Notes under the pieces: generated by a model
What the model was told of the DNA's origin: nothing
The model's input: only the letters and a program-made list of their open reading frames with translations
Databases searched by the model: none
Translations under genes and position numbers: made by a program
In this document: in pieces, positions 8,404-17,922 of the stretch
How the letters are laid out: each line of letters opens with the position of its first letter
Position numbering within the stretch: position 1 is the first letter of the stretch
From: Serratia odorifera
GTDB lineage: Bacteria; Pseudomonadota; Gammaproteobacteria; Enterobacterales; Enterobacteriaceae
DNA length: 64,000 nucleotides
Assembly (NCBI RefSeq): GCF_900635445.1
Contig: NZ_LR134117.1
Location: 1,178,001-1,242,000 of the forward strand
Direction: 5' to 3'

Positions 8404-10089
8404 CAGGCCGCCCTCGTCATCGGTAGGTGAAGCGTGATACAGGTATAGGTTTCCGGTTCGCAACAGACCTGTACGCCATAGTCCTCGCCATAACGCACGC
8501 GAATACGTTTATCCACCAGATTCATCCCCAGACCGTTTCCTGGCGTTTTCGCCTGAAACAAACCGGCGTTATCGGTGATCTGCAATAACAGCCTGTCCCC
8601 TTCACAACGGGCGCCGATGTCGATCCTGCCGATCCCCAGCAAATGCGATGTGCCGTGTTTGATGGCGTTTTCTACGATCGGCTGCAACGAAAAGGCCGGC
8701 AGGCGCACCGCCAGCAATGCCTCCGGCAACGACACGGCAATTTCCAGCCGATCGGCAAACCGCGCCTTTTCAATTTGCAGATAGGCATTTACATGTTCAA
8801 TTTCATCCGCCAACGTCACCTCGTCGTCCGAACGCTTAAGGTTCTTGCGGAAAAACGTAGACAGATATTGCACCAGTTCACAGGCGCGATCGCCGTCACG
8901 GCGGATCACCGCCACCAGCGTATTGAGCGCGTTAAACAGAAAGTGTGGGTTGACCTGCGCATGCAGCAGCTTGATTTCCGACTGCGCCAGCAACTGCTTG
9001 TGGCGCTCATACTGGCCGGCCATGATCTGCGCCGACAGCAGGCTGGCGATGCCTTCACCCAGCGTGCGGTTGATGGTGCTGAATAACCTGCTTTTCGGCT
9101 CATACAGTTTGATGGTGCCGATTACCCGCTGATTTTCGCCGCGTAGCGGGATCACCAGCGTAGAGCCCAGCTTGCAATTGCTGCTGATCGAACAACTGTA
9201 CGACAGCTCGTTGCCGTCGGCATACACCACTTCGTTATTGTCGATGGCGCGGTGAGAATGCGCGGAAGAGATCGGCGTCCCCGGCAGATGGTGATCGTCG
9301 CCAATGCCGATGAACGCCAGCAATCGATCGCGATCGGTAATCGCCACTGCGCCGATGCCCAGCTCCTGGTAGATAATTCGAGCCACTTTCATGCTGTTTT
9401 CCCGGTCAAATCCCTGGCGCAGAATGCCTTCGGTACGTTCAGCCAGCTTCAGCGCCTTGGAGGAAAAGGCGCTGGTGTATTTTTTCGAACATGGCGCGCC
9501 GATCCAGCAGGATTTGCATGAACATCGCCGCTCCCACGGTATTGGCGATCAGCATCGGCAAGGCAATGTGCTCCACCAGCCGCAGCGCTTCACCGAACGG
9601 CCGGGCAATGGCCAGAATAATCGCCATTTGCAGCACTTCGGTAGCAAAGGTGACGCCGGCGACAAACAGCGGATTGAACAGCAAATCGATCCGGCCGCGA
9701 CGCATCGCCGCGCTGTGCACCAGTCCCCCCACCAGGCCTTCGGCAATGGTGGATACCGCACAGGCAACATCGGTCATGCCTCCCAGCGTGTAGCGGTGCA
9801 GCCCTCCGGTCAGCCCTACCAAAAAGCCGACCGACGGCCCGCCCAACAGACCGCCCAGCACCGCGCCAATGGCGCGCGTATTGGCGATCGAGTCTTGGAT
9901 ATGCAAACCGAAATAGGTGCCCATGATGCAAAACACCGAAAAGATGACGTAGCACAGCAACTTATGCGGCAAACGGATCGTCACCTGCATCAGCGGGATA
10001 AACAGCGGGGTCTTGCTTAATAAATAGGCAATAACGAGGTAAACGCACATTTGCTGCAATAGCAGCAAAACCTGGTTGAATTCAAACAT
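8403..10089 (-). CDS. btsS: Sensor histidine kinase BtsS (frame broken by one inserted base)
   Basis: LytS-type membrane histidine kinase, a high-affinity pyruvate sensor in E. coli. The N-terminal 5TM-Lyt region (MFEFNQVLLLLQQMCVYLVIAYLL...) is followed by a GAF-like domain (QELGIGAVAITDRDRLLAFIGIGDDHH), the His-kinase motif LLHAQVNPHFLFNALNT and an ATPase lobe ending NGLGMNLVDKRIRVRYG. The T run 9480-9485 carries one extra base; removing it joins MFEKYTSAFSSKALKLAERTEG to the rest and gives 561 aa, identical to E. coli in length. Start and stop overlaps mark a btsSR operon. Confidence 0.9.
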
Positions 10090-10257
10090 AACAGCGGCTC
10101 ATCCTGAACAAGAACAGCAGATAAACGCCGGGTATCCGGTCTGGTTATAGGATGGCGATTAAAGCATGTACGAATGAATAAAACAGTGATGCAGGCAAAG
10201 CTTCGAACGGGAAGGGCAACGCACGCCGGATCCCGAGAGGGAACCGGCACAAAAAGC

Positions 10258-10828
10258 TTAAGGCAGGACTTTGGCCGACAAAATGACTACCGGTTTGGTA
10301 GGGACATTCTGATAAGGTCCGACGTTGCCAGTCGGCACCTGAGAAATCTTGTCTACCACTTCCATGCCCTTCACCACCTTGCCAAAGACCGCGTAGCCAA
10401 AATCACGCTGGCCGTGATCGAGGAAGGCGTTGTCCGCCACGTTGAGGAAGAACTGGCTGGTGGCGCTGTCCTTATCTGCCGTACGCGCCATGGAGATGGT
10501 GCCACGCAGGTTGCGCAGGCCGTTGTCCGCTTCATTCTTGATCGGTGCCTTTGTCGTTTTCTGCTGCATGTCTGAGGTGAAACCGCCGCCCTGCACCATA
10601 AAACCAGGAATGACACGGTGGAAAATGGTGTTGTTGTAAAAAACCGCTGTTCACGTAATCAACGAAGTTTTGGGTTGATACCGGTGCTTTCTGACTGTCG
10701 AGCGCCAATTCGATATTCCCGGCCGAGGTGGTCAGCATGACGTGGGTTTCACCAGCGGCGAAGGCGGCAGGTGCCATTGCTGTCAGGGAACACAGCGCAA
10801 CGAAGGTCACTAAAGTACGTTTGAACAT
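10258..10828 (-). CDS. ppiA: Periplasmic peptidyl-prolyl isomerase A (frame broken by one inserted base)
   Basis: Cyclophilin-type proline isomerase acting in the periplasm. A signal peptide (MFKRTLVTFVALCSLTAMAPAAFA) precedes the cyclophilin fold with FMVQGGGF-like, GTISMARTADKDSATSQFF and DHGQRDFGYAVFGKVVKGMEVVD segments. The A run 10638-10643 contains one base too many; without it the frame reads NSGFYNNTIFHRVIPGF and the protein is 189 aa against 190 in E. coli. ATG 10826-10828 is chosen because it starts the signal peptide. In E. coli ppiA is next to tsgA; here the cel cluster separates them. Confidence 0.92.
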
Positions 10829-11145
10829 GAATGGGTCCTTTCTCTGAGAGACAAACAACGGAAAAGCGCATTGATTCTAAAGAGCTGTACCGGTGAGTGC
10901 CAGCCATTTACTTATATTTACTCAAATGTGGGACCTTTCTGACGCCGTCCCGCTTTTCTTGCCAAAAGTATGATCGTCTCACTCATTTTTGCCAAGCCGG
11001 TCACGCATTATTTGCCTGCTTGGCGGCTTCGATGATTTTTGCGAGCCACCTCCCGTTTTGATTTTTGGTTCCCGCTACCCTTAGCAAAATGAGAGCGCTC
11101 TCATTTAGCCGGAGCCAATAAAAATGACGTCTTCAACGGAGAGTA
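10829..11145. other. ppiA-celA divergent intergenic region
   Basis: This 317-bp gap contains the ppiA promoter on the left and the cel operon promoter and operator on the right. Apart from the palindrome at 11087-11106 I see no gene, no convincing CRP site and no copy of the dispersed repeat. Confidence 0.5.
11087..11106. promoter_or_regulatory. Perfect 20-bp palindrome, likely LacI-family operator of the cel operon
   Basis: AAATGAGAGC/GCTCTCATTT is an uninterrupted palindrome with a central CG-type step, the shape typical of LacI/GalR-family operators. It lies 40 bp before the celA start, where bound repressor would block initiation or early elongation. The LacI-family gene at 15454-16434 is the obvious candidate ligand. 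Confidence 0.75.
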
Positions 11146-11454
11146 ATGATGAAAAGAATAGTGCTGTGCTGTGCGGCGGGAATGTCCACCAGCATGCTGG
11201 TCAAACGCATGCAGGACGAAGCGGTGAAACGCGAACTGGCTATTGAAATCAAGGCGGTGCCCGCCGCCGAGTTTGAGGCCGAACTGCCCACCGCAGACGT
11301 CGTCCTGCTGGGGCCACAGGTCAAATACGAACTGGCACGCTTTAACAAAATCGCAGAGCCGTACGGCTTGCCCGTCGCGGTGATCGACATGATGGATTAC
11401 GGCACCATGCGTGGCGACAAAGTGCTGGATCACGCCCTCAACCTGATCGCCTGA
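11146..11454 (+). CDS. celA: PTS lactose/cellobiose-type EIIB component
   Basis: Cytoplasmic EIIB that passes phosphate from EIIA to the incoming sugar at EIIC. The 102-aa protein begins MMKRIVLCCAAGMSTSMLVKRMQ; by alignment to ChbB (FCSAGMSTSLL) the phospho-Cys is Cys9. VVLLGPQVKYEL is the second family signature. A strong GGAGAG ribosome site precedes the tandem ATGs at 11146/11149. First gene of celABCF; gene symbols follow the cel convention, chbB being the equivalent in the chitobiose operon. Confidence 0.9.
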   Translation: MMKRIVLCCAAGMSTSMLVKRMQDEAVKRELAIEIKAVPAAEFEAELPTADVVLLGPQVKYELARFNKIAEPYGLPVAVIDMMDYGTMRGDKVLDHALNLIA

Positions 11455-11473
11455 CGCGGCGGCGGAGAACATC

Positions 11474-12799
11474 ATGAGCCTGTATGCATCCCTTATGCGC
11501 GTGGTGGAAAACCATATCGCGCCGTTGGCCGGCAGGATCGGCAGCCAGCGCCATATCATTGCCATTCGCGACGGTTTTATCTGTGCCATGCCGTTTCTGA
11601 TTGTCGGCAGCATCATGCTGATCGTCGCCAACCCGCCGTTTGACGCCAACACCACCTCCAGCTTCGGCCGCGCCTGGCTCGGTTTTGCCAAAAGCCATTG
11701 GAACACCATCACCATGCCGTTCTTTATGACCATGGGCCTGATGAGCGTGTTTGTTGCCGTTGGCACCGCCTACAGTCTGGCAAAGCACTATGGTCTGGAC
11801 GCGCTGACCGCAGGTTTGCTGTCGCTGATGGCATTCCTGCTGACCGCAGCGCCGCAGGTCGACAACAAGATGTCGCTCGATTTCCTGGGCGGCCAGGGGG
11901 TGTTCACCGCCCTACTGTGCGCCATCTGGTCGGTGGAACTGATCCGTTTGTTAAAGAAATACAACATCACGCTGCGTATGCCGGAACAGGTGCCACCGGC
12001 GATTGCCCGTTCATTTGAGCTGCTGTATCCGGTGGTCGGCATTTTGTTGACGGTATACCCGCTAAGCATTCTGATGCAGAGCGAATTCCAGCTGCTGCTG
12101 CCGGCTGCAATCATGCAGCTGTTCCAGCCGCTGATCGCCGTCGGCGATACGCTGCCGGCCATTCTGCTGGCGGTGTTGATCGCCAACCTGCTGTGGTTCG
12201 CCGGCATTCATGGTGACAATATCGTTACCGGTCTGCTCAACCCGATTTTTATGGCCAATCTGGCCACCAACGCCGCGCTGGTGGCGCATGGCGATCCGAC
12301 CAGCCAAACGCTGACCGCGCCCTTTTGGTCATTTTACGTCTGCATCGGCGGCTCAGGCTCCACGCTGGTGCTGGCCTTGCTGTATCTCCGCAGCCGCTCC
12401 GTTCATTTACGCACCATCGGCAAACTGAGCGTGGTGCCGGCGGCGTTCAACATCAACGAACCGCTGCTGTTTGGTTCACCGGTGGTGATGAACCCGACGC
12501 TGTTTATCCCGTTGATGGTGGTGCCGGTGATCAACGCCACCCTGGCCTATTTCGCCCTGCACTGGGATTTGGTGGAAAAAATGGTCGCCATGGCGCCGTG
12601 GACCGCACCTGCCCCGCTCGGCGCCATGATTTCTGCCTCGTGGGACATTCGCGCCGCGCTACTGGTGTTGCTGCTGATGGCGATCGATCTCGCCATTTGG
12701 CTGCCGTTCTTCAAAGTCTATGAAAAACAGTTGCTGGCGCAGGAGCAGCAACAGGCCAAAACCGAGCGCGCCGCGTCCGATGCGGCGGCCGCACAATAA
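11474..12799 (+). CDS. celB: PTS lactose/cellobiose-type EIIC permease
   Basis: 441-aa integral membrane sugar channel of the Lac family of PTS permeases. An amphipathic N terminus (MSLYASLMRVVENHIAPLAGRIGSQRHI) leads to about eight to ten hydrophobic segments. The conserved GIHGDNIVTGLLNPIF and FNINEPLLFGSPVVMNPTLFIPL motifs, the latter with the substrate-contacting Asn-Glu, are clear. It starts 19 nt after celA, so it is co-translated in the operon. Substrate is probably a beta-glucoside such as cellobiose, judged from the companion GH4 enzyme; chitobiose cannot be excluded. Confidence 0.92.
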   Translation: MSLYASLMRVVENHIAPLAGRIGSQRHIIAIRDGFICAMPFLIVGSIMLIVANPPFDANTTSSFGRAWLGFAKSHWNTITMPFFMTMGLMSVFVAVGTAYSLAKHYGLDALTAGLLSLMAFLLTAAPQVDNKMSLDFLGGQGVFTALLCAIWSVELIRLLKKYNITLRMPEQVPPAIARSFELLYPVVGILLTVYPLSILMQSEFQLLLPAAIMQLFQPLIAVGDTLPAILLAVLIANLLWFAGIHGDNIVTGLLNPIFMANLATNAALVAHGDPTSQTLTAPFWSFYVCIGGSGSTLVLALLYLRSRSVHLRTIGKLSVVPAAFNINEPLLFGSPVVMNPTLFIPLMVVPVINATLAYFALHWDLVEKMVAMAPWTAPAPLGAMISASWDIRAALLVLLLMAIDLAIWLPFFKVYEKQLLAQEQQQAKTERAASDAAAAQ

Positions 12800-12811
12800 C
12801 AGGAGAGTCGC

Positions 12812-13162
12812 GTGAGTGAAGCCATGGCTGCAGACAGCCCTGATTTTGAAAGCACGATTATGGAGCTGCTGGTATTGGCCGGCAGCGCACGCAGCAGTGC
12901 ATTGATGGCGCTGCAACAGGCGCGGGCCGGCGAGTTCAACGCCTCCGCCGCGCATATGGCCGACTCGAAAGAGGCGGTACAGCAGGCGCATCGCATTCAG
13001 ACCCGGCTTATCAGCCTGGATGAAGGCTGCGGCAAACTGCCGATTAATCTGATTACCGTCCACGCTCAGGACCATTTGATGAATGCCATGGTGATTCAGG
13101 ATCTGGCCGACGACATGATTGAACTTTTTCGCCGTCAGGCGCAACGGGAGACCGCTTTATGA
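12812..13162 (+). CDS. celC: PTS lactose/cellobiose-type EIIA component
   Basis: 116-aa all-helical trimeric EIIA. The motif LITVHAQDHLMNAM holds the phospho-acceptor, by homology His84, with His88 nearby; DLADDMIELF follows. Translation starts at a GTG at 12812 preceded by AGGAG at good distance. The stop overlaps the celF ATG by 4 nt. The protein has an N-terminal extension of about 10 residues relative to typical family members, so the internal ATG at 12824 is a possible alternative start. Confidence 0.9.
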   Translation: MSEAMAADSPDFESTIMELLVLAGSARSSALMALQQARAGEFNASAAHMADSKEAVQQAHRIQTRLISLDEGCGKLPINLITVHAQDHLMNAMVIQDLADDMIELFRRQAQRETAL

Positions 13163-14469
13163 ATTCGCTGAAAATCGCCATTATCGGTGGTGGCAGCAGC
13201 TACACGCCGGAGCTGGTTGAAGGCCTGATCCAGCGCATTGACCAACTGCCGGTCAGCGAACTGGCGCTGGTTGACGTCGAGCCGGGTCGTGAAAAAGTGG
13301 CAATCATCGCCGCGCTCACCCAACGTATGTTGGCGCGCCATGGCTTGGCACAGGTGAAAGTCAGCGTGCATTTTGCGCTGGACGAAGCGATTCGCGGCGC
13401 ACGGTTCGTGTTAACCCAGTTCCGCGTCGGCCAGTTGCCGGCACGCGCCGCCGATGAACGCCTGGGGCTGAAGTATCACCTGATCGGCCAGGAAACCACC
13501 GGCGTCGGCGGCTTCGCCAAGGCGCTGCGCACCATTCCGGTGATGCTGGACATTGCACGCAAGGTTGAGCAATTGGCACCGGACGCCTGGATCATCAATT
13601 TTACCAACCCGGCAGGCATGGTAACCGAAGCCGTTTCCCGTTATACCAAGGCAAAAATCATTGGCTTGTGCAATGTACCCATCAGCATGCATCACATGAT
13701 AGCCAACATGCTGCAGGCACCGTATCAAGATCTTCAACTGCGCTTCGCCGGGTTGAATCATATGGTCTGGGTGCATCAGGTACTGCAAAACGGTCGCGAC
13801 ATGACCGGCAAAGTGATTGATATGCTGTGCGACGGCGCGGCGCTGACCATGAATAATATCAAGGAGGAACCATGGCCGCCCGAGTTCCTACGGGCTCTGA
13901 AGGCAATCCCCTGCCCGTACCACCGCTATTTCTACCAGACGCAGGAGATGCTGGACGAAGAGATCGCCGCCGCCGCCGACCGCGGCACCCGCGCCGAGCA
14001 GGTGATGCAGGTGGAAAAAGAGCTGTTTTCCCTGTATGCCGATCCGCATCTCGATAGCAAACCGGAACAGCTCAGCTTTCGCGGCGGCGCCTTCTACTCT
14101 GAAGTGGCGCTGGAGCTGATTCGTGCGATCCATAATAATCTCGGCACGCAATTGGTGGTCAATACCGCAAACCGTGGCGCCATTCGCGGTTTGCCAGACG
14201 ACGCCGTGATAGAAACCAACTGCGTGATTGATGCACAAGGCGCTCACCCGCTGGCCTTCGGCCCGATGCCGGATACCATGCAGGCGCTCACCCAGCAGGT
14301 AAAGGCCTACGAGCGACTGACTATCGAGGCCGCAGTGCATGGCGATCGCCGCAGCGGCTTGCTGGCACTGGTGACACACCCGCTGATTGCCAGCGCCAGG
14401 ATCGCGCAGCCGCTGCTGAACGACGTACTGGCGGCCAATAAGGCGCATTTACCGCAGTTTGATGATTAA
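13159..14469 (+). CDS. celF: GH4 6-phospho-beta-glucosidase
   Basis: Cleaves the phosphorylated disaccharide delivered by CelABC, using NAD+ and a divalent metal as in family GH4. The dinucleotide fold is IAIIGGGSSYTPEL (residues 6-19). Metal ligands are Cys171 (GLCNVP) and His201 (GLNHM), and NFTNPAGM (147-154) is present. Its 436 aa fit CelF/ChbF. The stop codon TAA (14467-14469) directly abuts the first unit of the 125-bp array, so no native 3' spacer is left. Confidence 0.93.
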   Translation: MNSLKIAIIGGGSSYTPELVEGLIQRIDQLPVSELALVDVEPGREKVAIIAALTQRMLARHGLAQVKVSVHFALDEAIRGARFVLTQFRVGQLPARAADERLGLKYHLIGQETTGVGGFAKALRTIPVMLDIARKVEQLAPDAWIINFTNPAGMVTEAVSRYTKAKIIGLCNVPISMHHMIANMLQAPYQDLQLRFAGLNHMVWVHQVLQNGRDMTGKVIDMLCDGAALTMNNIKEEPWPPEFLRALKAIPCPYHRYFYQTQEMLDEEIAAAADRGTRAEQVMQVEKELFSLYADPHLDSKPEQLSFRGGAFYSEVALELIRAIHNNLGTQLVVNTANRGAIRGLPDDAVIETNCVIDAQGAHPLAFGPMPDTMQALTQQVKAYERLTIEAAVHGDRRSGLLALVTHPLIASARIAQPLLNDVLAANKAHLPQFDD

Positions 14470-15453
14470 ATGGACGTCGCAGCGGCAAGCATAAGAAGCC
14501 CGGGGAGCTTGGCCGTACCACGTGACCAGGGTTCGCGTGTACAAACAACAACGAGGCAGCTCGAGAAAACCGGGGGGATACCCAATGGATGTCTAGTTGC
14601 ATCCAGGCGGCAAGCATAAGAAGCCCGGGGAGCTTGGCCGTACCACGTGACCAGGGTTCACGTGTACAAACAACAACGAGGCAGCTCGAGAAAACCGGGG
14701 GGATACCCAATGGATGTCGAGTTGCATCTAGGCGGCAAGCATAAGAAGCCCGGGGAGCTTGGCCGTACCACGTGACCAGGGTTCGCGTGCGCAGCCAACA
14801 ACGAGGCAGCTCGAGAAAACCAGGGGGATACCCAATGGATTTCGAGTTGCATCTAGGCGGCAAGCATAAGAAGCCCGGGGAGCTTGGCCGTACCACGTGA
14901 CCAGGGTTCACGTGTACAAACAACAACGAGGCAGCTCGAGAAAACCGGGGGGATACCCAATGGATGTCGAGTTGCATCTAGGCGGCAAGCATAAGAAGCC
15001 CGGGGAGCTTGGCCGTACCACGTGACCAGGGTTCGCGTGTACAAACAACAACGAGGCAGCTCGAGAAAACCAGGGGGATACCCAATGGATTTCGAGTTGC
15101 ATCTAGGCGGCAAGCATAAGAAGCCCGGGGAGCTTGGCCGTACCACGTGACCAGGGTTCGCGTGTACAAACAACAACGAGGCAGCTCGAGAAAACCAGGG
15201 GGATACCCAATGGATTTCGAGTTGCATCTAGGCGGCAAGCATAAGAAGCCCGGGGAGCTTGGCCGTACCAAGTGACCAGGGTTCGCGTGCGCAGCCAACA
15301 ACGAGGCAGCTCGAGAAAACCAGGGGGATACCCAATGGATTTCGAGTTGCATCTAGGCGGCAAGCATAAGAAGCCCGGGGAGCTTGGCCGTACCAAGTGA
15401 CCAGGGTTCGCGTGCGCAGCCAACAACGAGGCAGCTCGAAAGACGAAGGGTAT
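14470..15453. repeat. Tandem array of eight 125-bp repeat units
   Basis: The block CGGCAAGCATAAGAAGCC starts at 14483, 14608, 14733, 14858, 14983, 15108, 15233 and 15358, an exact 125-bp period. The first unit is shortened at its left end next to the celF stop. The last ends GAAGGGTAT at 15453, immediately before the regulator's ATG. Units differ at a few linked sites: CACGTG or CAAGTG; TTCGCGTG or TTCACGTG; GTACAAAC or GCGCAGCCAAC; ACCGGGGGG or ACCAGGGGG. The last unit (15328-15453) has ATACCC...TTTCGAG termini in inverted orientation, like the dispersed repeat copies. Minus-strand frames are open through it but appear non-coding. Confidence 0.95.
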
Positions 15454-16434
15454 ATGGTGACACTGGAAGATGTAGCCGCTCTGGCGGGCGTATCCCGCGC
15501 CACGGTATCGCGCGTGGTCAATGGCGACAGCAACGTCAAGGCGCCGACGCGCGAAAAGGTTGAACAGGCGATCGCACAGTTGGGGTATACCCCCAATCCC
15601 GCCGCGCGTGCGCTGGCGTCCAGCCACAGCAATACGCTGGGCTTGGTAACCACTTCTTATCGTGGCGGCTTTTTTGGCATGCTGATGGATTTTGTGCAAG
15701 GTGAAGCCGAAAGCCACGGCAAGCAGCTGTTGGTGACACAGGGGCGCAACAGTGCGCAAAACGAGCTGCACGCCATCCAGCGGTTATTCAGTCTGCGCTG
15801 CGACGGGGTGATTTTGCATGTGCGTTACCTCAGCGACCAGCGCTTACGCCAGTTGGCGGATGAGCGGCATCGCTTTGTACTGCTCGACCGTCTGGTGCCC
15901 GGGCTGGAAGATCGCTGTGTGACCTTTGACCATGCGCGCGCCAGCCGCATGGCGACGCAGCAGTTGATTGATGCAGGTCACCGGCGCATCGCCTGCATCA
16001 GTGGGCCGCGCCAGCGTGCCTCCAGCCGGTTACGCATACTGGGGTTTGAGCTGGCGATGCAGGCGGCGATGCTGACCCCGCTGGCGTGTCTGGAAGGCGC
16101 GTACGACCTGGAAAGCGGCTATCGGTGTGCCGATCGGCTGTTACGCGCAGCCCCCCTGCCAACGGCGATATATTGCTGCAACGAAGAAATGGCCATCGGC
16201 GCGCTGTTAGCGATTAACGAGCATCGCCTGAGCGTGCCACAGGATATTGCGCTGATCAGTTATGACAGCGGCGAACGGGCGCAATTTATGCGTCCGGCGT
16301 TGACCAGCGTGCACTTCCCGATTGCCGAAATGGCGCAATTCGCAACCCGTTTGCTGATCGCACCGGAAACGCCGGCGGTGACGTTCACGCCCATCGTGAT
16401 TCCACGTGATTCAATTGCCGCGCCAGCGGCATAA
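15454..16434 (+). CDS. LacI-family transcriptional regulator of the cel operon
   Basis: 326-aa repressor-type regulator. Helix-turn-helix TLEDVAALAGVSRATVSRVV is at 3-22 and the hinge LGYTPNPAARALAS at about 46-59. A periplasmic-binding-like effector domain follows, with HRRIACISGP and CNEEMAIGAL motifs. The start at ATG 15454 is fixed by the family N terminus; upstream in-frame sequence is repeat array. The only apparent Shine-Dalgarno, GAAGGG (15445-15450), belongs to the terminal repeat copy. Position after celF suggests control of celABCF through the palindrome before celA; relatives include AscG and CelR-type repressors. Confidence 0.9.
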   Translation: MVTLEDVAALAGVSRATVSRVVNGDSNVKAPTREKVEQAIAQLGYTPNPAARALASSHSNTLGLVTTSYRGGFFGMLMDFVQGEAESHGKQLLVTQGRNSAQNELHAIQRLFSLRCDGVILHVRYLSDQRLRQLADERHRFVLLDRLVPGLEDRCVTFDHARASRMATQQLIDAGHRRIACISGPRQRASSRLRILGFELAMQAAMLTPLACLEGAYDLESGYRCADRLLRAAPLPTAIYCCNEEMAIGALLAINEHRLSVPQDIALISYDSGERAQFMRPALTSVHFPIAEMAQFATRLLIAPETPAVTFTPIVIPRDSIAAPAA

Positions 16435-16619
16435 GTCACGAGATCCCCGACGGCAATTACATTCATTGCACCAAAAATAAAACAAGCATCACATAAAATG
16501 CCCTGAGCTATGCTAGGATCCGCCTCCTGGCAGCCGGATCGAACGTTTACTGCGTAGACCCAGAAAACGCGGCATCCCCCTGTCCATAGACCAATCCACA
16601 TACCAATCAGGCTTATTCA

Positions 16620-17806
16620 ATGAATGATAGCAACCGTATCCGGCTTACCTGGATCAGCTTTTTTTCCTATGCGCTGACCGGTGCTTTAGTGATCGTCACA
16701 GGGATGGTGATGGGAAACATTGCAGAATATTTTAACCTGCCGGTTTCCAGCATGAGCAACACCTTCACCTTCCTGAATGCAGGCATTTTAATCTCGATTT
16801 TTCTTAACGCCTGGCTAATGGAAATCATCCCGCTCAAGCGTCAGTTGATCTTTGGTTTTCTGCTGATGGTACTGGCGGTTATCGGCCTGATGGTCGGCAA
16901 AAGCCTGACCATGTTCTCCATCTGCATGTTCATTCTTGGCGTGGTCAGCGGCATTACCATGTCGATCGGTACCTTCCTGATCACCCATATGTACTCCGGT
17001 CGCCAACGCGGTTCACGCCTGCTGTTTACTGACTCATTCTTCAGCATGGCCGGGATGATTTTCCCCATCGTCGCCGCCATGCTATTGGCGCGTCATATCG
17101 GTTGGTATTGGGTGTACGCCTGTATCGGCCTGCTGTACGTGGCAATTTTCGTGCTGACCCTGTGCTCCGACTTCCCGGTTCTGGGCCACAAGGGCGATGA
17201 GAGCGGCGCCCCGCTCGCCAAAGAAAAATGGGGGGTTGGCGTGCTGTTCCTGTCGATCGCCGCGCTGTGCTATATCCTCGGCCAGTTGGGCTTTATTCAA
17301 TGGGTACCCGAATACGCCACCAAATCCTTCGGTATGGACATCAACCAGGCCGGCAAACTGGTCAGCGACTTTTGGACGTCTTACATGATTGGCATGTGGG
17401 TGTTCAGTTTCGTGCTGCGCTTCTTTGACCTGCAACGCATTGTCACCGTGCTGGCGGCACTGGCTACCGGTGCCATGTACCTGTTTGTCAGCAGCGATAA
17501 CCCGCAGCATCTGGCTTACTACATCATGGCTCTGGGCTTCGTTTCCAGCGCTATCTACACCACGCTTATCACCCTCGGTTCTCTGCAGACCAAGGTGTCT
17601 TCGCCGAAACTGGTCAACTTCATCCTGACCTGCGGCACCATCGGCACCATGCTGACCTTTGTCGTCACCGGCCCAATCGTGGCCAAGGGGTGGCGCGCAT
17701 GCCGCACTGACGACCGCCAACGGTCTGTATCTGGCGGTATTTCGTGATGTGTCTGCTGTTGGGCTTTGTGACCAAACATCGCAGCCACGGTCACGTCACC
17801 AACTGA
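16620..17806 (+). CDS. tsgA: TsgA, major facilitator superfamily transporter (frame broken near the C terminus)
   Basis: Twelve-helix MFS protein; in E. coli and Salmonella linked to tellurite/selenite/nitrite phenotypes, substrate unproven. The first 360 residues match TsgA closely (NRIRLTWISFFSYALTGALVIVTGMVMGNIAEYF, MFILGVVSGITMSIGTFLITHMY). One extra G in the run at 17689-17692 and one extra T near 17741-17744 break the end. Without them it continues GGAHAALTTANGLYLAVFVMCLLLGFVTKHRSHGHVTN to a TGA at 17804-17806, giving 394 aa against 393 in E. coli. It is convergent with codBA. Confidence 0.92.
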
Positions 17807-17881
17807 TATCCTCACAGAGCCGGTGGGACAGAAGACACACCCACCGGCAGACTCTGCCCACGCCTACCCTTATCAACAGCC

Positions 17882-17908
17882 AAAAAGGGCGCTTATCGCG
17901 CCCTTTTT
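17882..17908. terminator. Bidirectional terminator between tsgA and codA
   Basis: Perfect 11-bp stem AAAAAGGGCGC (17882-17892) with its complement at 17898-17908 around a 5-nt loop. T-runs on both strands allow it to end tsgA and codBA transcripts. Confidence 0.9.
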
Positions 17909-17922
17909 AACCTGTCAGCCGA

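Noticed and set aside
14483..15440. Possible CRISPR array
   Set aside because: The period is constant but whole 125-bp units are near-identical; there are no unique spacers, no 20-50 bp repeat/spacer alternation and no cas genes.
14321..15771. Long overlapping minus-strand reading frames (up to 222 codons) with repeated peptides across the 125-bp array
   Set aside because: 125 is not a multiple of three, so each frame cycles through all three phases of a unit that happens to lack stops. The peptides have no recognisable domain, and the frames extend into celF and the regulator on the opposite strand. They are a by-product of the repeat.
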